From contig JAMYGW020000002.1 in NCBI GenBank assembly GCA_025617375.2, positions 1,240,001 through 1,304,000 of the forward strand: a stretch of DNA of 64,000 nt, written 5' to 3'. The number at the start of each line of letters is the position of its first letter. Position 1 is the first letter of the stretch. The notes under the pieces were generated by a model that did no database searches, was not told the DNA's origin, and saw nothing but the letters and a program-made list of their open reading frames with translations. This document shows positions 1 through 10,257 of the stretch, piece after piece. Source of the DNA: Acarospora socialis. Its lineage: Eukaryota; Ascomycota; Lecanoromycetes; Acarosporales; Acarosporaceae. A program made the translations under genes and the position numbers.

Positions 1-1289
1 TAACAAGTTTCTTTCTTCAAAACTGAAAGACAGCATTCTCACTGTGACAACTATCTATAACTATGCTTTATATTCATCTGACATCTTATTTACTCTAAAA
101 CTCATTATAATTCACTTTTATGATCTTATTGTTGTTGTGAATGTGAGTGAAAATGTGGTGTGTTTGAAAAGACTGAATTTGAGTGTGTTTTTGATGTAAA
201 TGAAAATGTGTTGTAGCCATAGAAATGAGTGTGAAAATGAGTGTGAAATTGAATTAAAATCAACAAAACAAATGAATAAAGACTAATAATAAGCTGTGTC
301 AAAAAGACATCAATTTGTATGCATTTTTGACATCAAAAAACACTAAAAATCATCATGATCTAGCTGTTTGTGTTGCTGTAGCTCTTCATCTGATTTGAAG
401 ATTCAATGACATTGAACACAGAGTATTCAACAATGTGATCTATAAATATTCATAGAGATATTATATTTAACATGATAAACAGCATTTTCATCATCATCAT
501 TGTTGTTGTTATCATCAGCAATCACATTGTAAATCTATAACTCATTCATAAATGTAAAATGTGTGAGTCTAGAAGTCTAAATCACATAAGTGTTTCATGA
601 AGAATTATTTGAATTAGAATCTTCATAACATTGATGTGAAGACTGATTTGAAGACTGATTTGAAGATTAATATGAAGATTTATATAACAGCTGATTCAAA
701 AATTGTTGACAGTGACTATATAGATCAAATCATATAGTTTTTTGTGAGTTTAAGACCTGAATAAAGATCTCTATTGAGATAGATTTCTTGAGATTGTGGT
801 GAAGATCTGAGTCAATGTTTTAATAGATCATCATTAGTGCAGATAAGGTAGATAGATGAGCTGTTGTTGTATGATGAATAATAGTCTGCAAATACACTGT
901 AGATTTACAATAATTGATGATGTTGTTGCAGATGTAGTATTTGCATGTGATTGAGATCATAGTGTTAATCAACAAAGATGCAAATTGTGATGTCAGAACA
1001 TCACATCATGTCTTAATACTATGAAGATTTATACATTTTATAGTAATTAACTCAGTTAAATATCAGTTCATAGTCTTGTTCTGAAGATTTATGCTGAGAT
1101 TTTTTCTAATTATATTGAGTCTGTGAACTAAGATTATCTTACAATTTTGACTGACAAATAAGTAAACATCACAAATTATAGACTTTCTTTCTGACATCAA
1201 TACATCTTCACTCATAAATCTAAAATCAAAAAGATCTAATTCTTTCACTCTATAGCATTTCAGCTGAATTTGAGATCTATAGAACTTGT

Positions 1290-1360
1290 ATTGAGACTTA
1301 TATTGAGACTTATATTGAGACTTGTTTTGAGACTTGTTTTGAGACTCATTTTGAGACTTG
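1290..1360. repeat. 12-bp tandem repeat, about six units
   Basis: Units of the form ATATTGAGACTT or GTTTTGAGACTT follow each other with a strict 12-bp period inside the AT-rich block. Because the period is a multiple of three, each unit would read as four residues (Lys-Ser-Gln-Tyr or Lys-Ser-Gln-Asn) on the minus strand, suggesting descent from a coding low-complexity tract. Nothing indicates present expression. Confidence 0.7.
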
Positions 1361-2904
1361 TTTCAAGATGTTTCACAACCTTGCTCAGATACTCTAAACA
1401 CTAGATTAAATGTTTGCATTAGTTGTTTAAAGATCTCATTGACAGCATGTTTAATCACTTGTGCAGCTACTTGTTCAGCTACTTCTTTGACTATAGCTAT
1501 GACTTTGTCTTGAGTCATGAAGCTAGATCTTGATGATGTGAATGTACAATTAGTCTCTATGAATTCAGTGATCATTGATTTGTCACATCAATTTTGAATG
1601 TTTGTGAATATAACTGACATCAAATTCAAATCATTATTCATCATGTTATTCAAACTGTTTTGAGCAGTCTGACAAGTACTGAGCATCATAATTTGTATGA
1701 GAATTTGCTAGTAAATGAAAACTAGATGTAGAAACTTGACCAATCTAATTAAAGAATCAAGCATTAAGAATTTGTGCAGTTGGTGCTATCAATTGTTAGA
1801 GTGTAAATCTAAGCTATGTGATTCAAGATATAATATATAAGTAAGTTAAGAAAGTAAGTAAGTAAAAAAATATAATCACTATATATGTAACAGAGATACT
1901 TAATAAGCATACTTAGTCAGCATGATCTCATGTGAAGTGATCATGTTCTGTAACACATACTCAACTTATTGTGATTATTAATTAATCAGATATAGTTGAA
2001 ATCTGAAATAATGTATTTACTGCAATAACATTGCAAATCATTTATACAACATTGATGATATTTTGAATTGAGCTTTTTAATCATGACAAAGAGACAATCT
2101 CTGTTTCTATGTTAATTATTAAAAATAAATATATATATATTGTATAATTTAGATATAATATCTGACAACAAGATGTTCTTTTATACAAAAGTGTGTATAT
2201 AGCATGTTTCTTTCATAGTCATCAATAATTTCTGTATTTAGTTCTTCAAAAATTATTCTTCTAAGATTTTCATCTGTCTTTATCTGATTAAAAATAAAGA
2301 CTTTTCAAATAAGTCTCAGTCTTTTATATAGTTATACAAGATTTACAGACTTTAAATTATATTCTTCTTGTTTTACAATATGTAGAATAGTCTTATCATT
2401 AATACAAGAAACAAAGAAAAGAGCAGTTACACAAAAAATAAATTGAGAAGAGTCATCTGTCTTGATTTTTTTTAATATTTATCAGTTTTTAAAACATCAT
2501 TGAATTATACAAGCATTACATACAACTTTATGCTCTTCTTCAAGTAACTAAAATATCTTTTTTGCAGTGTGATTTTTCTGAAAAAATACAATAATTCAGT
2601 TCTTATGAGAAACAAGATCAATAAAACATTTATTGTTTCTCATTTTGTTGTCTTTGTACAATAATGTTTGATTATTGAATATAGTTGATAATATGAATTT
2701 GTGTGTACATATATTAGTGCAGTTTCATAAATGATAGTTTCACATGAAATATAAAACTCTTATTACAGATTCAGACTTTTCAAAATTCTATATTGTACAA
2801 CATACATTCATTATTAATATATGCTCAGCAAGACTCTGTTGTACAATGTTATTTATTTATAAAAACTATATATATTAATATATATCATGCAATTCACATC
2901 AACA

Positions 2905-2984
2905 GATTCAGTGATGTAAGCAGTAACATATAAATCATGTAATATTACATCTTTTAGAATTTGAGTTCAAATCTCAGCTGAATC
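2905..2984 (+). other. tRNA-like cloverleaf relic
   Basis: GATTCAG (2905-2911) and CTGAATC (2978-2984) form a perfect 7-bp acceptor-like stem. Between them are a 4-bp D-like stem (ATGT 2914-2917 with ACAT 2926-2929, loop AAGCAGTA) and a T-like arm (2961-2977) with loop TTCAAAT. The 31 bases between the D and T arms fold poorly as an anticodon arm, so an intron, an insertion or decay must be assumed. The internal promoter-like box reads GTTCAAATC, as expected of GTTCGAATC after loss of CpG. It may be a decayed tRNA gene, a tRNA-derived SINE head, or chance. No anticodon can be called safely. Confidence 0.4.
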
Positions 2985-3160
2985 ATTCAAGAATATTGTG
3001 TGCAAATTTTACAATAATGTGAAACATGCACATGCTGTTCTTGAACTATCATTTTGTTGTATGTTACAAAATTCAGAAAATTTTCTTGGTTGTTGTTAAG
3101 TCAGTCTCAGTTGCCTGTATCATCATCAATTTGCAATGAGTAAAGAAGGAATAGCAAAAA

Positions 3161-3741
3161 CGCTTTACCCCATAGCGCGGAGAAAAATGACCAATAGATA
3201 AGTTATCTTCTTCTTCAGGATCCATCTACCTAGGATGTCCTCTACCTACCTTGCTCATCTGAATACCGTACCCAGGTAGTCTTAGATGTAGATGTACGAC
3301 CAGATCGGATCAGATCAGATCACGCTACAGCTTGCTTGCTCTTACGGTAGTATCTAGCCTCGCCTGACTGAATGAATGAATGGAACCGGTCTGAAACCGG
3401 AGAGACATCAGGCTTCAATCGCGTGGAACAAAACAGATCTGCCTCGGAACTGGGCATGGGAATGGGAGATATTATTGCCTACCTAACTACCGCATTCTAT
3501 CTCTCCCCATCAACCCACATAAGCAGGAGGCTCGCAGCATGCAATTGTTTGGATTGGATAAGTATACATGATAGGATATGAACAGTAGCATTGGGAAACC
3601 CGGCAGATAGAATCTAAACGTGCCGCCGTGTACCTGATATGAAATGCATTCTGTTGGAAACGCCTGTGAACACACACATACCACAGACGAATGTCACCAG
3701 CCCCGTCCGTGGTACTCCCCTCTCTCGCTCCCTCTCTGCTC
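3161..3741. other. Intergenic, 3' side of RNR1
   Basis: Normal-composition sequence between the AT-rich block and the RNR1 stop codon. It has several TACCTA/TAGGTA motifs near 3228-3290 and no convincing gene. Confidence 0.6.
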
Positions 3742-6700
3742 TTAACCACTACACATCAAACACTCCTCGCGATTCTCAATACTGCACTGCAGCACCTTCT
3801 CCGCGTAAATATCCCCCTCCCGGCCCCGACTAACCTCATCCGCGTCCTCATCCTGCCGCTTCTTCTTCTCTCCATCGACCGCGATCGCCGGTTGCGGAAG
3901 CTCTTCATCTTTCTCCAGCGGGCCGACAGGGTCGGTAGATAGCAGCTTCGGGCTCTCGCCTTCGTCCAAGTCGGCCTTGAACGTCGGGAGCACCGACGCC
4001 GGCATGGGTAACTTCCTGTTCTCGGCATCCGAAGACGCGGGCGGTGGCGGGGTGGGCATGGGCGTTGGGACACCGTTCACGGTCGCGTTCGTGGTCGCGG
4101 CCGAGGAGCCGGTGGTGGGCGTGCTGTCGATGGGCGGTTTCTGCACGTACATGGGACGGGGCACGGCGGAATGGGCGTTGGAAGCGTACGTGGAAGAGGA
4201 CGAAGACGGGACGGAGCGCTTCTTAGTGGCGCCGCGGGCGATGTTGGTGTCGGCGACCTTCAGCTGCTCCTGGTCGACGGTGAACTGGATCGGGGCGGAG
4301 GCAGCCATGGTGCGGAGGTAGTACATGCCGGTCTTGAGGCCGAGCTTCCAGCCGGCGAAGTGCATGCTGGTGATCTTGCCCATGGTCGGCTCCTTCAGGT
4401 GGATGTTCAGCGACTGCGACTGGTCGATGAAGGCGCCGCGGTCGGCAGCCATCTGCACGATGGTGCGTTGCGAGATCTCCCACACGGTCTTGTAGAGCGC
4501 TTTGATGTCGGCCGGGATGTTTGGGATGTTTTGGATCGAGCCGCCGTCGGCGATGATGCGATTCTTCATGTTGTCCGACCAGAGGCCCATATCGACCAGG
4601 TCTTTAAGCAGCCATGGGTTGACGACTTGGAACTCGCCGGCGAGCACCCGCCGCGAGTAGATGTTGGAGGTGTAGGGCTCGAAGCATTCGTTGAAGCCGA
4701 GGATTTGACTCGTGCTGGCCGTTGGCATAGGAGCGACCAGCAGGCTGTTTCGAACACCGTGCTTGGAAATGTCCGCTTTCAGGGCATCCCAATCCCACAG
4801 GTCCGTCGGGGTGACATTCCACATGTCATATTGCAAGATGCCCTGTGAGATCGGAGATCCCTCGTAAGTTGCATATGGACCCTCCGTCCTGGCCAAATCG
4901 CATGATGCTGTCAAGGCTCCGTGATAGATGGTCTCGAAGATTTGCGTGTTGAGCTGTTTGGCCTGTGGCGAGTCGAAGGGCAGACGTAGGGCGAGGAAAG
5001 CATCAGCGAGACCTTGAACGCCAACCCCGACAGGTCGATGTCTGAAGTTGCTTCTCTTCGCCTCCTCAACAGGATAGTGGTTGGTATCGATGATCTTGTT
5101 CAGATTGCGTATGACAACTTGCGTGACCTCATGTAGTTTGCCAAAGTCGTACTCACCTCTGGCCGCATCGACGAATGTCGGCAGCGCCAGGGAAGCGAGA
5201 TTGCATACAGCTACCTCATCGGGTGCCGTATACTCGATGATCTCGGTGCAAAGATTCGAGTTTCGAATAGTCCCCAGATTCTTTTGATTGCTCTTGCGGT
5301 TGCAAGCGTCCTTGTAGAGCATGAAGGGATTTCCAGTCTCGGTTTGAGCCTCTAGTATTGCATACCACAGCTTCTGCGCTTTAATGGTCTTACGCCCTCG
5401 TCCTTCTTTCTCGTAGCTGTCATCCATTGTCAGCAAGATGATCCGACACCCCTCCATTGTACTTACTTTTCGTAGAGGGCTTCGAACTCATCGCCGTAGA
5501 CATCTGCCAAGCCTGGGGCTTCATTTGGGCAGAACAGAGTCCACTCGCCATTCTTCTCAACCCGTTTCATGAACAGATCGGGTGTCCAGAGCGCGTAGAA
5601 AAGGTCACGAGCACGGACTTCTTCCTTTCCGTGATTCTTCCTCAGATCCAGAAATTCAAAGATATCGGCGTGCCACGGTTCAATGTATACTGCAAAAGCT
5701 CCAGGACGCTTGTTTCCACCCTGGTCAACGTATCTGGCAGTGTTGTTGAACACTCGAAGCATGGGGACAATCCCATTCGAGGATCCATTGGTACCACTAA
5801 TGTAAGATCCAGTAGCTCGAATGCGGTGGATGTTGAAGCCGATCCCGCCTGCCGTCTTCGAAATCATGGCACAAGTCTTGAGAGTATCGTAGATGCCCTC
5901 AATACTGTCGTCCTTCATGTCGATCAAGAAGCATGATGACATCTGCGGCTGTGGAGTCCCGGCGTTGAAGAGAGTTGGCGAGGCATGTGTGAAGCATTTC
6001 TGAGACATCAGATTGTACGTCTCGATGGCTTTCTCGATGTCATCACCATGTATACCGACCGCAACCCGCATTATCATGTGTTGAGGCCGTTCAGCGATCT
6101 TGTTGCTGATTCGCAACAAGTATGACCGTTCCAGCGTCTTGAAACCAAAGTACTGATAATTGAAGTCTCGGTCATAGACAATGGCCGAGTTCAGCTCTTC
6201 TGAATGCTTCATAACGATCTCGTATATGTTCTGAGATATCATCGGTGCTGGCTTGTTGTTTTTCGGGTTTATATAGTGATATAGATCCGATATAACCGAC
6301 GAGAACTGCTTCTTCGTCTGCTTGTGGAGGTTGGACACTGCGATACGAGCCGCGAGGATGGCATAATCGGGATGGGTGACAGTCATGTATGCTGCAGTCT
6401 CGGCGGCCTAGACCGAAGAGGAATGTCAGCAGCTGTAGGTTTTTCTCAATTGGCACAATTGTGCAGCATGGCTACGTCTGGCAGGTTGTACGCACGAGGT
6501 TGTCAAGCTCGATGGTTGTAACACCTTGGTAGACCCCAGAGATAACCTTCTGGGTTATTGCCGCAGCGTCGACATGGTCTGCATCGAGGCCATAACACAA
6601 CCTAGAGACACGAGCTGTGATCTTGTCGAATTGAACGCGCTCCTTGCGCCCATCTGTGAAATGGCATCGCATGTCAGTTATCATTGCTCTCGATAGCACT

Positions 6701-6840
6701 TGACGCGTGATACACAGACACGACGTGCTGTTAGGAAAGCTAGTGCGGATACAGAGCATAGGTTGTGATCGGAGAGAATCTCAGAGAAAAGAGAGGGAAA
6801 GCGAGGATGATTGAGGCTTACCGCGCTTCCAGACAAACAT
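3742..6840 (-). CDS. rnr1: Ribonucleotide reductase large subunit (class Ia)
   Basis: Reduces ribonucleoside diphosphates to deoxyribonucleotides together with the small subunit, in the cytosol. Exons on the minus strand are 6840-6822, 6653-6496, 6407-5467 and 5416-3742, giving 930 residues. The start [19 protein letters not shown] is family-typical and the D codon is split by intron 1. The ATP-cone is N-terminal (about 1-90). Catalytic residues are visible: C218 (SSCFL), N427/C429/E431 (NLCTE) and C444 (VAVCNLA). The tail ends in ECLMCSG, the CxxC pair that re-reduces the active site. Between the catalytic barrel and that tail lies a Pro/Ser/Ala-rich linker, variable in fungi. Intron 3 is 50 nt with a GCTGAC branch site. 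Length is slightly above yeast Rnr1 (888). Confidence 0.97.
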
Positions 6841-7100
6841 CCTGGGCAAGATGTCCAGAACAATATCCCACTTCAGTGGGACGCGTCAAGACTGTGGATG
6901 ATGTGAGGATTGCAGTTGTGGATAGAGGACAAAGAGGAGGTGGATAAGGTCAGACAACCTAAAGGCTCAGGAATAAGCTTCGGCGAGGAGTGTTAAAGGG
7001 AGCAAAGCAGGGAGCAATGATGTGGTTTGGGATGTAATGGGGAAGAGAAGAAAACGCGAACGAGGGGCAAGAACTCTTCAGCAATTGTGGGTGGACGCGT
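6703..7100. promoter_or_regulatory. Three ACGCGT (MCB-like) sites at the RNR1 5' end
   Basis: ACGCGT occurs at 6703-6708 (inside intron 1), 6881-6886 (41 bp upstream of the start codon) and 7095-7100 (about 255 bp upstream). This is the MluI cell-cycle box bound by MBF (Mbp1-Swi6), which drives S-phase expression of RNR genes in yeasts. The motif also occurs singly elsewhere in the window, for example at 8189 and 13484, so the support is the clustering. G1/S regulation is inferred. Confidence 0.55.
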
Positions 7101-7579
7101 CGTGCATAAGTTTAAGTGCTTTGTCACGTGCAACACTTTTCGCGCAATGAATAAAGATCAAGGTACCCGGTTGTAGGGTAAATATTTACGACGTTAACAA
7201 GCTACATGGATGGACAAGTCGTATTCTGGTCTAAGATGTTTCATTGACGTTCTTTCAAGCTTTACTGTAATTCGAAAGCTAATTCTCTAACAGTCTCGAT
7301 AGCTTATGATCCTCAATTTCCAATTCCGCCCTTGTAACGCGATTCTGCTTGTGTTCTAATGTCTCGCTCTCCTGCCTCTCAATCCCGTTGTCTCAGGTGG
7401 TAGCCTGGATAGTCAATTTCAGTGCTCGTTTGCGAATGCCTCGCTATCAATATCGTATCGGTTTGATGCAGTTCCTGTCCTAATCGCCCTCGCCATTTCC
7501 ATGCGCTAAGCAGGCAGGCAGGCGATGAGCATGATCAAGATAGTTTATGTATCAAGAAGCAGGAGAGGGAGTCTGGCCT
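7101..7579. other. Intergenic, upstream of RNR1
   Basis: No gene seen. It continues the presumed RNR1 promoter and then the 3' side of the doubtful small ORF. Confidence 0.5.
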
Positions 7580-7819
7580 TCAGAAATCTTCGAGCTTGTC
7601 CGCCTCATGTCCATGGTTCGTCATGCGGCATCTCTTCCTGCAGTTCCTCCACCGGCAGGAGCAGCTGCCCACCAAGTTGTCGGTGGGTGAGCATGTTAGG
7701 CTTCGCTGGTAGCCCATGTGTCTCCTCGTTTTCCTCCACTGTCCGTGGCGGCGGTCTTCGAATGCGGCAAGCTTGGCCCATTGTTGAGGGGTCAAGTCCG
7801 GCGGTGCGCTGAATGCCAT
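7580..7819 (-). CDS. Possible small Arg/Cys-rich protein (79 aa)
   Basis: An ATG frame of 79 codons starting in the context CTACCATGG. The first third (MAFSAPPDLTPQQWAKLAAF) reads like protein; the rest is rich in Arg and Cys and less natural. A second minus-strand frame over the same bases also reads protein-like, so a spliced gene is possible, but I could not place convincing sites. I do not recognise the product. A 1.4 kb gene-poor stretch lies upstream. Confidence 0.25.
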   Translation of the reverse strand: MAFSAPPDLTPQQWAKLAAFEDRRHGQWRKTRRHMGYQRSLTCSPTDNLVGSCSCRWRNCRKRCRMTNHGHEADKLEDF

Positions 7820-9195
7820 GGTAGCGGGGTGTCTGTCTGATTGAAAGGCTTTCGATGATGTCTGAATTTCGAGTGGTGTGTTCTGATGAGGATCGATGTG
7901 ATGATCTTAGGATTCTTCTCTGGGTGTGGTTCTACGTTCTTTTATAGATCTCAGTCTTTTCGTCACCTCGACTGTTCACTCCGAACCAAGACCATTGTCG
8001 ACTCCTGTCAACTTTGTTCGCTGTTTGTGTGACCGGATTCTACCTTCTGCGTGCTTCGCCCAGCTGAGACGCCCGGCAGAGACATTCTAGCGCAGAGATC
8101 CTATAGTGTTTCCTTCCAGAGCGCTTTGTCGGTACAAAAGTCGAGTACTGGAGCTGTACACCATGTCTTACCGCTTGTTTCAGGGGATACGCGTGGATCA
8201 AGCCGGACAGGCAGCTCGAAGGTAGCACAGTCTTCATGATGTTCTAAGCGCTACGCAAGAGTGGTGTATGCCCATAGACAAGCTTTGCTAAATTAGGAGA
8301 AAGCTAGGTGACGGAAAAGAGTTGTAGACCTTGCATGCGTTAAGGGTCACCATACAGTGACTGTGGAGTACTACTGGGGGTACAGCTTGTCCCACTGGTC
8401 TCGCAGTAGTTCTCGCTCGGCGCTGCTCACTATGGCGGTATGAAACGGGGTGTTAGTGCGACTGCGTGTTCCTTCGTTTTCCTATCGGCTTCATTGTGGG
8501 CAATATCATGGACAATTGCATGGCCGTTGTGTCTGCCCGGCGAGGTGCGCTCAGAGAAAAAGATCGTGTTTACGGGTGATGATGAAGGATCATGGTGATG
8601 AGAAATGACTAGTCCCCCAGAAAGGGGTTACGAGAAGTAGTAGATTCGAATTTTACCCAGTATAAGCCATTGTCTTACCACACTGACCAACAATTCCGTG
8701 ATTCATACCACAAGGGGCAGTATAACTAGATTTCACAGTCCTTAATTTCGTAGCATTAAGTACAGCATTCCAGTATAGAGATCAACTCAGTACGAGTACC
8801 TTAGGGCTACCAGAACCTTATTAGCCCAACGTTGAATGGCGAGAGAATGGGGTATATGCATTCGACGTCGCGGACCATGACTATGTACACTGAAACCCAG
8901 ACAATACTCCGACATTGCGTCCAATCCAACCAAAGAATGATGACCAGGCCCATGGTATTTCGTGAATTTAACATACAGGATATTCGTGCCAAATGCGGGA
9001 TGCAAGCCGAAAACCGCACGCCCCCAATTAAGAGAGTAGAGAAGCTCCATCACCAGGACGCCGGCAGGATGAGATGAAACAAAAGGAAAATGACTTTGAG
9101 GGCCGTGAGACCAACGCATTTTGTTCGCCAGAAAAAAAACCGCGCGCTAAAAATCCAAGTGCTCTAGAAACATTTCCGTATTTGAGTTAGCCAAC
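7820..9195. other. Gene-poor stretch
   Basis: Only short shadow frames on both strands. Presumably the promoter of the doubtful small ORF and the 3' region of the RGS gene. Confidence 0.5.
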
Positions 9196-10257
9196 TCATA
9201 TGTCTCCCTCATCTTCGATGGCAGCAAACCGACTATCCCGCAGCCCACCGCCAGATTTCTTCTTCCAGCCCAGCCGGCCCGTCATCTTCTTCCATGTATT
9301 GTCTTGTCGCAGTCGCGGACTGCCCGCCATGTCGCTTGATGGCGGTGTTGTTGGCGGCGTCATCGGCTCCCTGCCGGGACTCGATCCACTGACGGAATCG
9401 TCCGTCAGACTAGCGTCGCCGCTGCCGCTCGAAGTCGTTTTCGTGCCTCGACCCGATGTGGTGTAGGCACGGGTATGACCTCGATTTGATGGGATGTATG
9501 ACAGGTCCGTGGTCGACGCGATCGGTGAAGGACGCCGTCTTGCGCGACTCCGATGAGGGCTTCGCTCATCAGGACTGCCTCTCATGTGAATATTTTCATC
9601 CGAGCCATTCCAAGACGACGCGCAAGACTGCGGCCCCTTCAGACTTGATACTTCGTTGAGAAATGGAACAAGGACGGACTCATCCATGAGCTCGTATACG
9701 ATCTTGACGGCGGGGTCGAGTGACTCAGGTGGAGGTGGAGCGACCGAGTTGGGTAGCGAAAGGAGTTCGTCTCTAATGTTGCTCGGTAGGTTGACCTCTC
9801 GAGGTCCGTTGGGGACAATGTACGCATCCAGCAACCGCTGCCACAACATCCTCACATACTCGCAATCCTCGTAATCGGGTGTCATGGGCATGCCCGCCAT
9901 TTGCGCCGCCATCTTCTCATAGTGTTTCCGATACCGGGTTGCGTCCATTGTAAATTCCAGCGTCTCCAAGCAATGATTTTGAGAGAGGTATGCCATAAAG
10001 GCGCTCAAGGTCCAGGGTGACGGTGCTGTATTCGACAAGACCTCCGTCAAGGTCGGTCTTCTGGGACAATACGGGCCATGAGACGTGTCCTGTGGTATAG
10101 CGACATACAACGGTCGTGAGGGTACGAGCTCTTCTGCAGACATGGCACCTTCGTCGTCAGCGTCCCAGTCGGAAGGGGCGGATGAGCACCGAGGCGACAG
10201 CTCTGGCGATGGAGTTGGGAGCAATGATGACTTGGGGGTTGATTTCCGACCGATCAT
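9196..10257 (-). CDS. RGS-domain protein, RgsA-like
   Basis: A single-exon frame of 353 residues, started at ATG 10257 (context GCCATGA); the frame extends further upstream only from non-ATG codons. An RGS domain spans roughly residues 60-215, from TLTEVLSNTAPSPWTLSAF through DAYIVPNGPREVNLP to SVLVPFLNEV. The segment between them holds a spacer rich in small residues, as in Aspergillus RgsA (about 360 residues). The C-terminal third is Ser/Pro/Arg-rich, low in complexity and probably disordered, ending in a basic stretch. RGS proteins speed GTP hydrolysis on G-alpha subunits; the target, likely a GanB-type G-alpha, is inferred. A second, membrane-bound RGS gene lies about 14 kb away. Confidence 0.85.
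   Translation of the reverse strand: MIGRKSTPKSSLLPTPSPELSPRCSSAPSDWDADDEGAMSAEELVPSRPLYVAIPQDTSHGPYCPRRPTLTEVLSNTAPSPWTLSAFMAYLSQNHCLETLEFTMDATRYRKHYEKMAAQMAGMPMTPDYEDCEYVRMLWQRLLDAYIVPNGPREVNLPSNIRDELLSLPNSVAPPPPESLDPAVKIVYELMDESVLVPFLNEVSSLKGPQSCASSWNGSDENIHMRGSPDERSPHRSRARRRPSPIASTTDLSYIPSNRGHTRAYTTSGRGTKTTSSGSGDASLTDDSVSGSSPGREPMTPPTTPPSSDMAGSPRLRQDNTWKKMTGRLGWKKKSGGGLRDSRFAAIEDEGDI

Larger units (their letters stand above)
1..3160. other. AT-rich, CpG-free, gene-free block
   Basis: Reading base by base I find no CG dinucleotide from position 1 to 3160; the first is at 3161-3162, where ordinary sequence begins. CC and GG are also very rare (about ten in all), while CA, TG, CT and AG remain common. 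No open frame above about 70 codons exists. The best one, on the minus strand at 1363-1575, resembles no family I recognise with confidence. The block looks like a mutated, silenced repeat region, possibly including a broken, old retroelement fossil, but family and boundaries cannot be set from one copy. An organellar insertion is a weaker alternative, since no mitochondrial gene is seen. Confidence 0.8.

Noticed and set aside
1-3160. Mitochondrial insertion as an explanation for the AT-rich block
   Set aside because: No mitochondrial protein or rRNA signature seen, and the CpG/CpC-specific loss fits mutational decay better; not excluded.
4171-4848. 225-codon plus-strand frame opposite RNR1
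   Set aside because: Shadow of the GC-rich RNR1 codons; the minus strand carries the conserved enzyme.
8590-8670. T-arm-like string GTAGATTCGAATTTTAC
   Set aside because: No matching acceptor stem or D arm upstream.
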